A stretch of DNA of 64,000 bases from Topomyia yanbarensis. Taxonomy: Eukaryota; Arthropoda; Insecta; Diptera; Culicidae. This document shows positions 22,961 to 34,619 of this stretch, one piece after another; the stretch's first letter is position 1, and the number at the start of each line of letters is the position of its first letter. The notes under the pieces are model-generated. The model did no database searches and was not told the DNA's origin. It saw nothing but the letters and a program-made list of their open reading frames with translations. The stretch lies in NCBI RefSeq assembly GCF_030247195.1, contig NC_080671.1:14706843-14770842 (forward strand), written 5' to 3'. Position numbers and translations under genes: made by a program.

Positions 22961-25919
22961 GCGGGCTTCCTTTTCCAGAAAGTTTTAAGAGAAGAGAAAT
23001 TTAATGTCCATTTTTTCGAATACAATCTGTAAAGGAACATTCAATTTTATTTGAAGTAGAGTTTGCTTAAGCAAAACTTTTAGCTGATCTGCGAACCGTA
23101 CGCTAAAGCGTAGCTATTTGTAATAAATTAATTTTCATTCCTTTTAAGTTGATCGATTAATTTTCGATGATGCAGCGATAAATGTACCGCTTTCCTAACC
23201 AAACGAAACATCTTGTTCATTGATTCTTGATTAAGCATTTTTTGCGGCTCATTCTAAAATCGGTAGTGACGCAGAGCTTTTTTGCATCACATCTGTCGGC
23301 GTTTTCGGTAGAACCCATGAAAGCATAGAAACCCTTTCCGAACTACTCTAAGCACCAAACGGCCTAGAGCATGAATTTTTGATTTCTCATCAGTCTCGAA
23401 ATAGCACATCCATTTTTAAGTGTTCCGTTTGGCCTCCGTCAAATGTTGCTGCCTGATTCTGCACCGAGCCAAACTCTGTGGTGACATGCAGCCAAAAAGA
23501 AAAAAAAAATAGAAACACGCCACCCTTTTTTTGTCGGTAATGGCTTTGGCATGGCTCACGATGATGTTGGCTTCAGACACGTTATTTGCCCCAAATTGAA
23601 AAAGGCTCGTGTCCGGACCGGTTGTGTACCGTCGAGATGGAAAAAATACATCATCCATCAGCCTCCGGTAGCTGGAATGCGAGTGATAAAAGACACCGCA
23701 AGCTATGTTCTTAGGTTTTTCCACTCAACCGATATGTGCCCGTCCCGCGATGCTTCCACGGGGCCGTGGCCCCAGCAACTTACCGGAATGAACTGGATAC
23801 GACTTTCAGGTTCTGCTCATCTTCTCGGTATCAAAGCAATGAAGCAGAGATATTGCGGAAGTTAAAAGGATGTTTTTTGTTGCTTTTCTTCGTCGAGCAA
23901 CGTGAAATGGAAAGAGGCCAAATGATAACGTGCTTGAACCTACAGAGTAACCCCACCCGCACCCTATCGCATCCAAGCAGTCAGTCAGAAGTTTGTTTAC
24001 TCGGCCGGGATGAATTCAATCAGCACGATGCTTTCGCTCCCGTTCCGTTGCTGTAGCGTTGCAATGGTGTTTCAAGTGTAAACGAAAAAAGCACTTCGAT
24101 CTTTGGTATAACAAACGAAAGCTGGCGAGTGATGGGAAAGAACCGACTGCAGCTCAGGCTTGTTTGGACATCGTATTTTTCTTACATCTACGATTGTTGC
24201 TTCACGTTTCAAATTTAATTGGGTCTATCGTTCCTTTAGACTTACGCTTCGCTGAGTTAGAAATCCCACTTCAATACATATTGTTTTTCTTACAAATGTT
24301 ATTTCCGCTGTTAATTGAACGAGCAAACTTTGTAATTTCCTCGAATCATTAAATTTAGCCTCGTTCCAATTGTTCACGGAACTTTGAGGAGCCTTACCAT
24401 CATCAACAAAACGAACAATAGAGCCATTTCTTAATTATCTTTCTTTAATTGTTTTGCACATTTAATAGCGAAACCCTGTACTTGGTTTGTTAAAGAGAAA
24501 TATTTTCTATTCACTGAAGAAGTTATACTGCAAAATATCATAATTGCACACTTACCTCTTCCAAGGATTTCAGCCCCTCTGGAAAAGGCAAACCATCGTT
24601 GAACTAGCCGAAACAAAGGATTCACGAGAGCTCTTTCAAATGTTCAATCCGCCCGCGTTGGTTTGTGAATTCTCCGCGGAAAAACTTCCCCTCAGCTGAC
24701 GGCAAAAAGAGCTTCCTACTGAATACGTCCGTCGTAAACCATTAGCTCCAATAAAGGCCGGTAGTTCTAAAGTATGCTACTCAATTAGAGAACCTTTCGG
24801 AAGGCACAAAGCAAACTTTTCCATGCTTTTCACGTTTCTCCAGCGAGGAAAAGGATTTTTCTGTCAAACGACCCCCCCCCCCCCCGAACCAGCATCGGCA
24901 ACGCAAGATAGATGACGACAGTGCTTCGGAGCACGTAAATATTTAAAACATTTTCCATCGACTGTATTTACATTTTGAAGTAAGTTGGTCGCCATAGCCG
25001 TCTTTGATTGCTGCCGTTATGCAGTTATGACTTGTGAGAAGGCGAAAGAGAGTGAAACAGCAAGGCACATTTGCACCGCACCCACTCTGTTCCGCCGCGG
25101 CTGGAGCCATCCATCGTCTTCGCCATTATCATTCATACTATACCTACTATAGCTTTTTCGGGCTGTGTTTCTCGCTCACCCATTGTTATTACAATGAGCT
25201 TTTGTAGTTCTTTATGTCGGAATACCGTGACTTGCTCGGAGGGGTACACGTCGTAAGCCGGAAGTGGTTTGAATTATTTTCCACCAGTCAGACCGTAGAC
25301 AAAGCGGTGGCACAACCCCCCTAGCGTTTTCATTGTGTGTGTATGTGGGTGTGTGTTTGTGTGTATGGGAACTCTCGTGAAAGTACAGCTGCCATATTGG
25401 AAAAACTTTACAATTGGGCTCTTGTGGAAAATAGTGAGCAGAGTAGACGAGGTTGGGAGAGGTCATTTAATGTTGATTGAATCCCGGTTGGTCATATTTT
25501 ATGAAAGTTTGCTTAGAGCTTTGGCTAAGTTTGAGAATGCTTGCATTAATAAGCTTCTGGGCTGGAGGAAATTCTTGTGGTTGTTTGCAAGAACTCTTGT
25601 CACTTGTTGGTTTACCCGTTTCGATCCCACGGGCTAGCAGACAAAACATTAAGACCACTGTGGTATTAGCATTTCATTATTTGTCGCTCACCAACATGTA
25701 CTGACTAAGTTGATGCCACCCAACAGCGGGTACTAGTGCTGATGTGCAATGAGCGTTATTAGCTTTATGATTTGAAAAATAATGCGATGCAGACAGAATT
25801 GACGTTTTAGTCAGATGTTCACCTAGAGCGATATAACAAATAGGAATGGTTTTGTGATCTTATCAGATTTTCTTTGTTGTCCTGATACACATTTATATCT
25901 ACTCATTAGCATCACCCTC
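22961..25919. other. Unassigned DNA with C homopolymer
   Basis: No gene can be supported. Overlapping open frames occur on both strands at 23416-23865, 23736-24352 and 25212-25704, but none shows a domain and sense and antisense frames mirror each other. A C run lies at about 24872-24884 and a TG-rich stretch at 25335-25367. The segment is somewhat less AT-rich than its surroundings. Confidence 0.45.
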
Positions 25920-27237
25920 GAATAGAACGAGCAGGAAAACGCCAACAAAGCCATTACGAGCACCGTGATTCAGCGAGACTCCAGACTACGTGACGAGTGC
26001 AAGCAGCAAAAAAATCGCAACCGAGCAGGTGACGGGGAAAACTCTAGAAGCCCAATAAAAAGCACCACAGACCCAAATCCACCCAAAACACAAAGGGTAA
26101 CCCGATCGAGCTCCCGCAACAACAGCCCTTCATCAGTCGGAACTTGGAACATCTCGGACACCGAAGCACCACCAAACCCCGTGCCCCAAGTGTCCTCGTA
26201 ATTTCCATATAACTGAACTAACAACAGAATGTTAATTGGGATGACAACAAATAACATAACATTCAACCGTATTATAAAACAAAGCCTACCTGTGTCGACC
26301 CCGACCGGGGAAGTTCCGGACACGTCCGATACACCCCAGGCGTCTGTCGACACAGGACCATTGAAAACCCCACAGGGAAGTATCATTAATACCCCAATTA
26401 GCATTCTTCTTACCGATTCACAATCACTCACTACAGACCAATCAGACCGGAAACCAGAAAATCCACCAACACAACAACACCAAACGACAGGAATCACGAC
26501 CGCCTCCAGCGCCCCGCACCTTGCTGGGCCCCAAGTAATCAGTTCAACAATAGCGAAAACCGGTTCCAATCTCCCGATTCCCCCGCACCTGGCGGGCCAC
26601 AGGGAAGAATTCTCACCCGGACGACTACAGGCACCAACAACATCGAGTTCGACGAGACCTTAGTCCGGTTCCTGGTTGCTCTTGGCACCCGGTACTATTC
26701 AAACCATCCAACAAGAGTACCACACCAACCAATCCAGACCTCAGTACATCTGTCATCATCACCAACCACGACACCCACTTCCCCGTGCCGGCCCTGACCG
26801 GGGCAGTTCCGCCTTGTAGCGGTGCACCCCCGGCGGCTGCTGGCACGGGAGGTCCGGGCACCACCCGGGTAAGTTCCAACACACTTAACCCCAATCGAAA
26901 TCCCCCTGCCGGCAAACTTTCGCTCGTAGGTACAGCCAGCGAAAATGTTTATAGCATGGAAGCACCCAGCAAACAAACTACCACCCAACAGCAGCAGCAA
27001 ACTAATCGTTACCAAGATGAAAGTATCAACTCCCCCACCGAAGATCACACCTGCTAGAATAAAAATTCGCCTTTTAGCGATGCTTCCCCGGCGGCTGCTG
27101 GTGCGGGAGCCCCGGCCTCTCTCCGGATAAGCTCGTCGTATGGTACACTAAGTCCGGAACCATCTGCTGATCGTACACAGACATTCACGATATCGCCGTC
27201 GGAGGTTATGGGTTCCTCCACTCTTCTGCTACAACGA
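25920..27237 (+). pseudogene. ORF1/5' region of an I/Outcast-like non-LTR retrotransposon
   Basis: This proline/threonine/serine-rich region lies directly upstream of, and on the same strand as, the endonuclease described next. Open pieces at 25965-26201, 26229-26663 and 26785-27057 are separated by stops and frameshifts. Internal duplications are visible: GACCGGGG.AGTTCCG near 26304 and 26798, GGCGGCTGCTGG near 26831 and 27090, and the peptides PPAAAGTGGPG and SPAAAGAGAPAS. No zinc knuckle was found, so the assignment to ORF1 rests on position. The 5' end of the element is not defined and may lie anywhere near 25900. A 5'-UTR or linker origin is an alternative for the repeated alanine-rich part. 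Confidence 0.55.
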
Positions 27238-27667
27238 TAAAAGCAACAAAACTGGCCATCCAGTGGAACATAAATGGTCTGCGAGGATGCCTGGGTGACC
27301 TGCAAAGGATCATTGCACAGACGCAGCCCATCTGCTTGGCGCTGCAGGAGACGCACATCCGGGATCAGACGAACCCAGCATCATGGTTTGGACACCAGCA
27401 TTCGTGGGACGCCACCAGTGGAGAGAACCTCTACCAGACGGTAGGTCTGGCCATCCGGGTCGATGTGCCATCCCGACCAAACTGATAGCCATCGCCAGGA
27501 GGATCGAATATGCAGTTTAGTGCACTGTTATATCCCTGTATATCCCCGGCAGTACTCGGAATGTGGGCAACAAACTTCAGCGGCTCATTGGGCAAGTTGA
27601 GATGCCATTCATCATCATGGGAGATGTGAACGGGCACCACACCCTGTGGGGCTCGCGTACTTGTAAC
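27238..27667 (+). pseudogene. I/Outcast-like ORF2 part 1: endonuclease N-terminal half
   Basis: The frame reads LAIQWNINGLRG, then LALQETHIRD (the catalytic Glu), up to a stop at 27482-27484. It resumes with AIARRIEY, one in-frame TAG near 27517, then VISLYIP and IIMGDVNGHHTLWGS. These are the APE-type endonuclease signatures N-x-N/G-L, QE and GD.N.H..LWGS. The frame ends exactly at the 8-bp target duplication CTTGTAAC (27660-27667), where a 3.7 kb element is inserted. It continues in frame at 31374 with RRGNDIAEVVES. The EN would cut the target DNA for target-primed reverse transcription; with two stops it is inactive. Confidence 0.88.
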
Positions 27668-28070
27668 CAGGGCAGGAAAATTTCGAAAAATGAATTGATT
27701 GCTGTTCGAAGCTTCACGAAGCACCTTCTCAAGCATACCACATGCAATCGATGAGTTTGACACAATCGCTGTGAACATTTAGGGGTAAAACTTATCTCTG
27801 CTCGGACGAAGCGAGCTTCCATTCTAGTTCGCTCTTTACAATGTTCGAAAAAGTTCACATTAACCTTAGAAGCACACATCGTCGAACACGAGGTAAGCTC
27901 TTGGCTCGTGGCTTTTGCGTTTTTGGAACATTTCCACAGAGTTTCGAAGCGATATTCGGTGAACACATATAAAGCGAATGCCTCGTTTATTTGAGAATCG
28001 CGAACATCGAAGTTTTATATCGCTTCAAGCATCAGCATCATGAGGCCACCGCGAACATGTTCGCTACGTG

Positions 28071-29269
28071 ACTATCTGTCTTAAAATCATAAACTGTAAA
28101 TCTTATTTTGAGTATAAATAAAATGGATTATTTTAAGATTATAATTTAGGATTTAGGGATTAGATGCGTCGCATACCTTACCAATTTATGAGCCACGAGT
28201 TTGAATGAGCGTAGTGGTAGTGAAATTCAAATTTTTTTTCTCGGAATACAATTATGTTTACTAGCTACTTTGATTGCAAACTCGTCTTTTCTTCTTCAAT
28301 CGGAGTATATTTTCCCTGCCAAGGAGTTTAGGTGAAGATGTATAAAGTATGTTTAAGGGGGTAAGGGTTTCAGCGTGAAAAAATGTTTTTTGGTGAAATG
28401 ACTCTTTTGGATGAAATGATACATTATAATGTACAAAAGTTTTGATCAATTCGCTTCGCCCAAATTTCTAAAAAAATCGCAAATAGTGTTTTTAACGCTA
28501 CCACCATTACCCCTCTCTTAATAATCTCCCTATCTAAAAAAAATTCTTCCTAAAAAGAACAATTTTCGGATGGAATCTCACTGCTGACGTCCGAGTTCAG
28601 TTAGACGGCGAACTTCAGTTATTTGCATCCACTGAGAGGTAGTTAGGCGTAGTCCGTTGGCCTTTGTTTTCAACTTGTTGCGGTTTCTAACGTTCTTGCG
28701 CAACATTCCTAAATCGGCTAGTCATATTCACTCAATAATATGCGATGATTTGTGTGTTAAACGTTATTTTTAATTTTACCAAATGAATTTATTAACAAAT
28801 ACCTACATACTTGAATTTATTATTATTGTCATTAATTGAATTATTATTTCTTGGCATCTGTACCAAACCAAGAGGAAAGTTTCCAAATGATTTTTATAAT
28901 ATTGTTTTATAAGTTTATTGGTTGATTACCTAATCACAAGAGACAAAATATTTATTTTCAAACATTTTCGACAGAATCTGTTCACTTAATAAATGAAGTG
29001 TCAAACTTATTACATGTTCCACTTTTATGAAATTTATTTCCTGACTCCTATACATGTGTTTTGTGATAAATAATGAGAAGGATATTCCAACTTGTTTGTA
29101 TTGTATTTGTTAACTAATTACTGATGGAGAAACGCAAAGAACTTACAAACAATGTTCTAGTGATTTTGTTTTTGTTGGAAATCCAAAAACAATTCTTCCC
29201 TTATTTGACTTTTACTTGATGTAATCTTCCCTTATTTCCCTTATTTGACTTTTACTAATAAAAAATAAA
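28071..29269. other. Unassigned centre of the hAT-like element, left part
   Basis: AT-rich DNA without a recognisable gene. The open frame at 28261-28449 has no domain. Confidence 0.4.
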
Positions 29270-30385
29270 AGAAAGAAATCTTTAGGGCCCCCTGTATTTT
29301 TTTTTTGAATCAGTTATAGCCGAAATGCTTTATGTAAGGGGAAATCTCGGAAAATGAGAAGCGAAATAAATAACTCCAAGTAGAATGAAAGTCGTTCTAA
29401 ACTCGAACTTTTTCGAATACTGTCTTTCCATTATTATTCGCTTTTTGTCGCATTCCATATTTTGATATATTATTTTGAAGACCCATATTTAAGATCAATA
29501 AAATAGTAATTCTTCAAAAGGGCTAATGAGACTTTTGTAAACAAACTTATTTCGCTCATTTTTCCACTACAGAGTTGAATTTTATGAAAAATACACATAA
29601 ATCAAAATCTTCGCCCTTGGTAGAATCGATTTTAAATGTTTTCTGTGTTGAAATGATAACAAATTAAGAGAAATCAGCAAAACAAAAGTTTGTTCACAAA
29701 TCTTATTAGCCCTATTCAAATGTTGATATGGAATAATAAAATCAATCAAGATCAATTTCGATTTTTTTTTTAATTTTGCGGTGGTGTAATCCCTTAAGTG
29801 GTTGATTTAACGGCTTCTTTCAAAATTTATCGAACCTACTCCCATTCGTTCATTCGTTAGAGTAGTTTATGTTAAAGAGAGTGTACTAAATTAATAGGAA
29901 CACTTAAATTTAGGAAGTTATGACCCTCGCTCCACAATGCAGTTTGCGACAGAATTGCTCAACTGAAAATTATTAAATGAAATGAATGAAAACAAACATT
30001 AGACTATAGCATTTTGTACGCATGCACTTCAGAGGTCCAAGGGTTACAATTTCTGTTCTAGTTCTCGGATCGCCAACACATTTTTTTCGATTTTTTTGGC
30101 CCAGTTCTCAGGGGAAATCCAGTTTTTAACTTTTTGCATACATATTGCATTGAATGAAGAACTTAGATAATGTATTCATAAAGTATTAGTAATAATTCGA
30201 TTGTCCGTTCATTTTAAAAGGCTATTTTCTATAACTTTACAACTGATTTAATTTCACTTTCAAAATTTCTCGAAATATCATGTTCTAAAAGTTCTCAACC
30301 GATATAATATTCGAAAACAGTTATAAAAATGTCTCATCACACTGGTAGATGGATTCAAAGCGTTTTTTTTTAAATAAGTGCACGA
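29270..30385 (+). repeat. Family C copy 2, inside the hAT-like element
   Basis: Blocks shared with 10876-12165 appear in the same order: GAATTGCTCAACTGAAAATT near 29952, GTACGCATGCACTTCAGAG near 30017, the TTTTTTTGGCCCAGTTCTC block near 30093, and the end GTCTCATCACACTGGTAG followed by TGGATTCAAAGCG near 30331-30364. It is shorter than copy 1. Its location in the centre of the hAT-like element means it either inserted there later or travels with it. The remaining 30386-30962 is unassigned. Confidence 0.65.
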
Positions 30386-31373
30386 AAAAACATGCGCCCT
30401 TCTAAAACATACTTCTGAATCAACACTGTTAGTCGAAAACAAGATTTACAAAACGACCAGAACTGCCAAATATGAATCGGGAATGGTCGAGTTTATTGAC
30501 ATTCCCTATTTATTTCTAGGATTCATCATACACATCATGACGTTATTTATTTAACTGATAATCGATTTTTTCCTTTGAATGGATATCGATATCTTTATCC
30601 TCAAGAAACTGACATAACTGGATCCTCAAGAAACTGACATAGGAACATGACTAAGATAAGCGAGCCACTCAATACGTTGTGTACATTGTGTTTAACTTCA
30701 TTTTCTAGCCCTAATTTATTTCATTTGAAAATTTATCCCCGCCCTGTCACGAAATCTTGATTTTATCCCTACTTGTATTATATCAGTAGGGTATCTTAAA
30801 TAAACTTGTTACGTCACTTTTCAGTTAACCCCAGCATCCATAAGCTACACATTGTCACAATTATTTTTCACCTATTCCACCCTTAATACAAGGCCTCTGT
30901 CTAGAATATACTTTTTTGCATAACTAGTAGGTAGGTATTTGAATAAAGAAAACTAATATCGTCCGGCGAACATGTTAGCGATGGCCCTCGCGATGCTAAA
31001 TTGATATAATCCTTCGGTGTTCGCGATTCTGAAATACTTCGAGGTAATCTTTTTTCTGTGTTCGCGAACATCGCTTCGAAGCTCCGTGTAACTGTTTCAA
31101 AAATATCGATCTCACGAACCAAGAGCTTAGCTCGTGTTCGTCGAAAACTACGCAAAAGCTTTTACATATCTTTCCGAACATCAATGAAATGAACAAGAAG
31201 CTTCATTTGTCCTCGCCGAAGAGCATGCAAAAGTATCGCCCAAATGTCCGCAATTACGATGGTAAGCGATTGTGATGCGAAGCTTGTGAATACGAACCAG
31301 TAACGCAAAGCTTCGCGCTTTGAAAGTATTCGAACATAGGTTCGGTTCGAATATTTCCTGCCCTGCTTGTAAC

Positions 31374-32029
31374 AGGAGAGGAAACGACATCGCCGAAGTA
31401 GTCGAAAGCAACGACGCCGTGGTTCTCAACGATGGCAGTTCGACTTTTCTCCGCGGGCAGACGGAATCCGCCATCGACGTCCCTATCCGCTCGGGAGCGC
31501 TAGCAGGATCATGTAGGTGGACTGTCCTTGCCGAACCATGCAACAGCGACCAGCGACTTCCCAATCCAGGTTGTATACAATCGGACGCCATCTTCAACAA
31601 CCCGCCGAAAACGGTGGTTTTACGATCGGGCAGACTGGACCCGCTACGAGGAGACCGTTGACGAGCTAATAGATCCACCCCGGACGAACTCACCGACATC
31701 TTAAATAGGGCTGCCGTTTCCTGCATTCCCAGGAACCCTCTGCGACAGGCGGTGCACTGGTGGTGCCCAGAGGTCCAAATTGCCCTCCGAGCTCGTCGAA
31801 CTGCATTACGGCCACTGAGGAAGACTACTGCGGACGACCCGCGCCGAAACCAGCGGGCGGATGACTTCAGAAAGGTCAGCAACGAGGCCAGGAAAGCCAT
31901 AGAAGAGGCGAAAAACAGCAGCTGGACCAGATTCTTGGAAGGTATTCCCCCAGATTCCTCGACATCAGAGCTTTGGCAGAGAGTCAACGCCCTAAGCGGA
32001 AAGCGGCGACACAGTGGCCACGCCATTGC
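31374..32029 (+). pseudogene. I/Outcast-like ORF2 part 2: endonuclease C-terminus and linker
   Basis: From the 8-bp duplication the frame continues RRGNDIAEVVESNDAVVLND, then CRWTVLAEPCNSDQRLP. The last piece is the region of the catalytic SDH triad, here altered to SDQ by a frameshift. Shifted frames then give KRWFYDRADWTRYEETVDE and, from 31752, HWWCPEVQIALRARR and SELWQRVNALSGKRRHSGHA, the usual linker leading into the RT. The coding sequence breaks at about 32029, where T-rich DNA and a family A copy begin. It resumes at about 39236 with LTVNG and TIGNELGRHFASLS. At least three frameshifts are needed. Confidence 0.85.
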
Positions 32030-34238
32030 TGTTTTTTTTCTTTTCTTTTCTTTTTGCCTTTCTCATATAAAGAAAGGCTATGCAATCACTGTAAAAATCG
32101 ACTTTTTAACCGAGGCCCGGAGGGCCGAGTGTCATACACCATTCGATTCAGTTCGTCGAGATCGGCAAATGTCTGTGTGTGTATGTATGTGTGTGTGTGT
32201 GTGTATGTGTGTGTATGTCATTTAAACTCACACAATTTTCTCAGAGATGGCTGAACCGATTTTCGCAAACTTAGTTTCATCTGAAAGGTATAACGCTCCC
32301 ATAAGCTGCTATTGAATTTTTAGTTGATCCGACTTCCGGTTCCGGAGTTACGGGTGGAAGAGTGCGGTTACACAGCAAATTCCCATATAAACTGGTACCA
32401 CCATGATGTTCAAATGATGTAAAACATATTAAAATTGATGTAACATTACTCTAGTTTGCGGGTCTGGATCACTAATGATCAATCAAAGCAGCTTTGACCA
32501 CATTGGCCACCTATGACGGTTCATGACGCCCCCGGGGAACCCGCCAAGTTCATAAACTAATATCACACCCATTACACAACGAATTCTCTACCGATTTTTA
32601 CAAACTTGATTTCAAATGAAAGATACAGTAATGCCATTGACTGCTGCTGAATTTCATTCAGTTCTGACTCTTGCTTCCGGAGTTACAGGGGTGTTAGTAA
32701 GGATACACTGGAATTTCCCATATAAATCGGTACAATCGTAATACCTCAGAGGCTAAAAACTATTGAAATGGTCACCAAATTACTTCTAATCGCAGATCTA
32801 GATCATTGATTGCCAATCAAACATTCTTTGAATATATTGTCCACTATCGACGATTCCGGAATTCCGGGCATATTCCACAATTAAAGTCACATCGGTTCAT
32901 CGGTGATGACTAAACCGATTTTCTCAAACCAAGTCTCAAATGGAAGGCAAAATATGCAGTTGAGTATTGCGTCGCCGCCCCTCCCCCCGCCTTGCCCTTC
33001 CGCCACCATCCTTCATCACTCCCCTCCTCTTAGACCACCCTCACGCCCGCATTCCCTTCATCCACCCCGTATACCGAAATAAGATGAAGGATTTTTGACG
33101 CATCCTCCACTCCCACTCTACTAACCCCCCATTCCCTACATGTTCAAACCCATTCCACCAACCTTTCCAAATTATAATCACATGAAGATAACATTGAACT
33201 CATGCTTATTAAGCTAATTAAATATTATTCTTTTGCCTTTCTTATATAGAAAGGTTATGCAATTACTCCAAAAACCGACTTTCTAACCGAGGCCCGGAGG
33301 GCCGAGTCTCATATAACATTCGACTCAATTCGCCGAGATCGCAAAATATCTGTGTGTATGTATGTGTGTATGTATGTGTGTATGTATGTGTGTATGTATG
33401 TATGTATGTATGTATGTATGTATGTATGTATGTATGTATGTATGTATGTATGTATGTATGTATGTATGTATGTATGTATGTATGTATGTATGTATGTATG
33501 TATGTATGTATGTGTGTGTATGTGCGGATTTGTTAACAAAATGTCCACATCGGTTTCTCGGAGATGGCTGGTTACAAAACAAAATTTGTTGATTTGTCCA
33601 CATCGGTTTCTCGGAATTTTCTGAACCGATTTTGACAAACTTAATTTTAAATGAAAGGTCCATCAGCTGCTGTTGAATTTTGTGTGGATCCGAGTTCTGG
33701 TTCCTGAATTACAGGGTGATACGTACGATCACGCAGCAAATCCCGATTCTAACGAATTCTGCGATGGATGTAAAAAGGTGAAATTTTTTCCAAAATGTAC
33801 ACAACTGTTGAATTTGTAGATATAGGTCCCCAACAGTCATTCAAAGGCTCTTTGGTCACACTGGCCACCATCGACGGATCCTGAAGTATCCAAATTCAGA
33901 ATAACGGTTATATTGGTTTCTCGAAAATGGCTAGACCGATTTGATCAACTTAGTCTCAAACGAAAGGTGTTGCGTCCCCGGAAACTGATATTAAATTACA
34001 TCTCCATCCGACTTCCGGCTCCGGAGTTACGGGTTGTGGAGTGCGATCACATAGAAAACTCCGATTCAAACCGATACCGCGATGAATGCAAAAAGGTGCT
34101 TTTACATATACTTACCAAGTGTAATAAGAATGAAAGACATTTCCATAATGTTATATTGTACGAACCAGCTATTGTATCATTGTTTGGAGAAATGAGAAAG
34201 GCACAATTGCACCTCTAGGTGGATTAAAACAGGTTTTT
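32030..34238 (+). mobile_element. Family A copy 5, two-head composite like copy 4
   Basis: Heads start at about 32052 and 33230 and the tail ends near 34238. The block order equals copy 4 throughout, including the C-rich stretch (32965-33130). Differences include a deletion of roughly 115 bp after GAGATGGCTG near 33565 that removes one monomer landmark present in copy 4 (10085-10200), and a strongly expanded TGTA array. The left border is a T-rich stretch (32031-32056) and the right border runs into TTTTTTTTATTTATTG, the inverted poly(A) end of the adjacent L1-like element. The copy may therefore have inserted into that element's tail. Confidence 0.85.
33352..33522. repeat. Expanded TGTA microsatellite
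   Basis: Roughly 35-40 TGTA units, with TGTG variants at both ends, lie in the second head of family A copy 5. The matching site in copy 4 (about 9977-10045) is a much shorter mixed TG/TGTA tract. All long open frames here on both strands (Tyr-Ile-His-Thr or Met-Tyr-Val-Cys repeats) are artefacts. Confidence 0.95.
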
Positions 34239-34369
34239 TTTATTTATTGTCAATGTTATGTTTAAAAACTATTTACGTTTCATTATATTTAATCACATTC
34301 TGTTTCTAAGTGAAACTGAAGTGCCTGCACATTCACTATTCCTTCGCATTGTTTAATGAATGATATGTA

Positions 34370-34619
34370 CTGCCCATAAAAGCATAAGAGTCCCATATGG
34401 ATTTTTGTCGAAAATGAGTTATCTATTGGATTGTATTCTGTATCACCACTGAACCACAATGCACATATAGGATTACCAATTTTGTTTAGAAAATATTGAA
34501 AAAATACCAAAACATGGTTGTCCCATCCCATAAGGCTCAATGCAAAGTTAAATCTTGAACAGCGTTTTTCTCGGCTTGCTGTTTTTCATTATGGGACTCT
34601 TATGCTTTTATGGGCAGTG
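34370..34619. mobile_element. 250-bp MITE with TA duplication in L1-like ORF2
   Basis: The left end CTGCCCATAAAAGCATAAGA is mirrored at the right end (TCTTATGCTTTTATGGGCAG); the full inverted match is about 27 bp. TA flanks both sides (34368-34369 and 34620-34621). It truncates the L1 ORF2 frame by supplying a stop. If it is ignored, the host frame passes from KTFMC on one side to SFIKQCEGI on the other and ends at 34289, which fixes the insertion precisely. A Tc1/mariner-like MITE is the likely type. Confidence 0.92.

Larger units (their letters stand above)
27668..31365. mobile_element. hAT-like element, 3.7 kb, about 400-bp inverted arms, exact 8-bp TSD
   Basis: The termini are CAGGGCAGGAAA on the left and TTTCCTGCCCTG on the right. 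CTTGTAAC is duplicated precisely at 27660-27667 and 31366-31373. An 8-bp duplication and a terminus starting CAG are hAT hallmarks. The inverted similarity extends inward about 400 bp on each side (to about 28070, and from about 30963), with paired phrases such as GAGAATCGCGAACATCGAAG near 27990 against CTTCGGTGTTCGCGATTCTG near 31012. The arms are full of TTCGAAGC and GTTCGCGAAC palindromes. No transposase domain is visible in the 2.9 kb centre, which partly consists of a family C copy, so the element looks non-autonomous. Confidence 0.9.

Noticed and set aside
23416..25704. Overlapping open frames as a possible host gene
   Set aside because: No domain, no consistent strand, and frames mirror each other; codon use gives no coding signal by eye.
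31181..32026. 281-residue - strand open frame
   Set aside because: Antisense of the I/Outcast-like endonuclease and linker; the + strand has recognisable motifs and the - strand has none.
33309..33663. Long Tyr-Ile-His-Thr and Met-Tyr-Val-Cys open frames on both strands
   Set aside because: They are translations of the TGTA microsatellite, open in all frames because the repeat has no stops.
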